Assembly (NCBI GenBank): GCA_030377945.1
Contig: JAUCGD010000163.1
Coordinates: 1 to 7,150 of the forward strand
DNA length: 7,150 nucleotides
Source: Desulfobacterales bacterium HSG17
Lineage (GTDB): Bacteria; Desulfobacterota; Desulfobacteria; Desulfobacterales; Desulfococcaceae
Direction of reading: 5' to 3'
Under the pieces are notes generated by a model. The model worked only from the letters and a program-made list of their open reading frames with translations. It had not been told where the DNA came from and ran no database searches. Made by a program: the position numbers and the translations under genes. Shown in pieces: positions 7,101 to 7,150 of the stretch (positions are counted from its first letter, which is position 1; each line of letters opens with the position of its first letter).

Positions 7101-7150
7101 CAAAACGCTTTGACAAATCGACAAGTTTTTTGGAAATTATTTGCCCTGTA

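Noticed and set aside
7110..7150. TTGACA at 7110-7115 as a promoter reading out of the window, or a weak stem plus T-run (7124-7131) as a terminator
   Set aside because: The -10 candidate is poor, the stem is only 4-5 pairs with a bulge, and the downstream gene is not in the window, so neither reading can be supported.

Overview
The window is AT-rich and Gram-negative in character. It most resembles a Desulfobacterota (deltaproteobacterial, Desulfobacteraceae-like) chromosome. This placement is an inference from two things: the style of the chemoreceptor (its signalling helix and its aspartate-rich C-terminal tail ending in DFENF) and the exported Cache-domain protein. No rRNA, tRNA, CRISPR array or insertion sequence is visible.

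Left part (1-4760, + strand): a compact chemosensory cluster. A CheW coupling protein (139-651) is followed 64 bp later by a 774-residue methyl-accepting chemotaxis protein (716-3040). The receptor's periplasmic domain contains an internal duplication, and its tail looks like a CheR/CheB tether. A strong hairpin (3060-3110) follows. Next comes a separately promoted gene (3234-4760) for an exported protein. It combines a dCache sensor domain with a C-terminal domain that carries the Thr/Cys/His pattern of the receptor deamidase CheD. With no second membrane segment, this CheD-like domain should lie in the periplasm, whereas all characterised CheD acts in the cytoplasm. This is the most unusual feature of the window. 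No CheA, CheY, CheR or CheB is present, so the receptor must use kinases encoded elsewhere.

Middle (4826-6296, - strand): a two-gene unit. A 12-TM-type MFS efflux protein is translationally coupled by an 11-bp overlap to a small ribbon-helix-helix protein. It converges on the sensory cluster.

Right part (6297-7150): a divergent intergenic region with a promoter for each side. Then comes a short stand-alone AlaX-type tRNA-editing protein with a TTG start, and directly after its stop a start-less C-terminal fragment of a thioredoxin/DsbA-like protein. The last 50 bases hold nothing I can assign.
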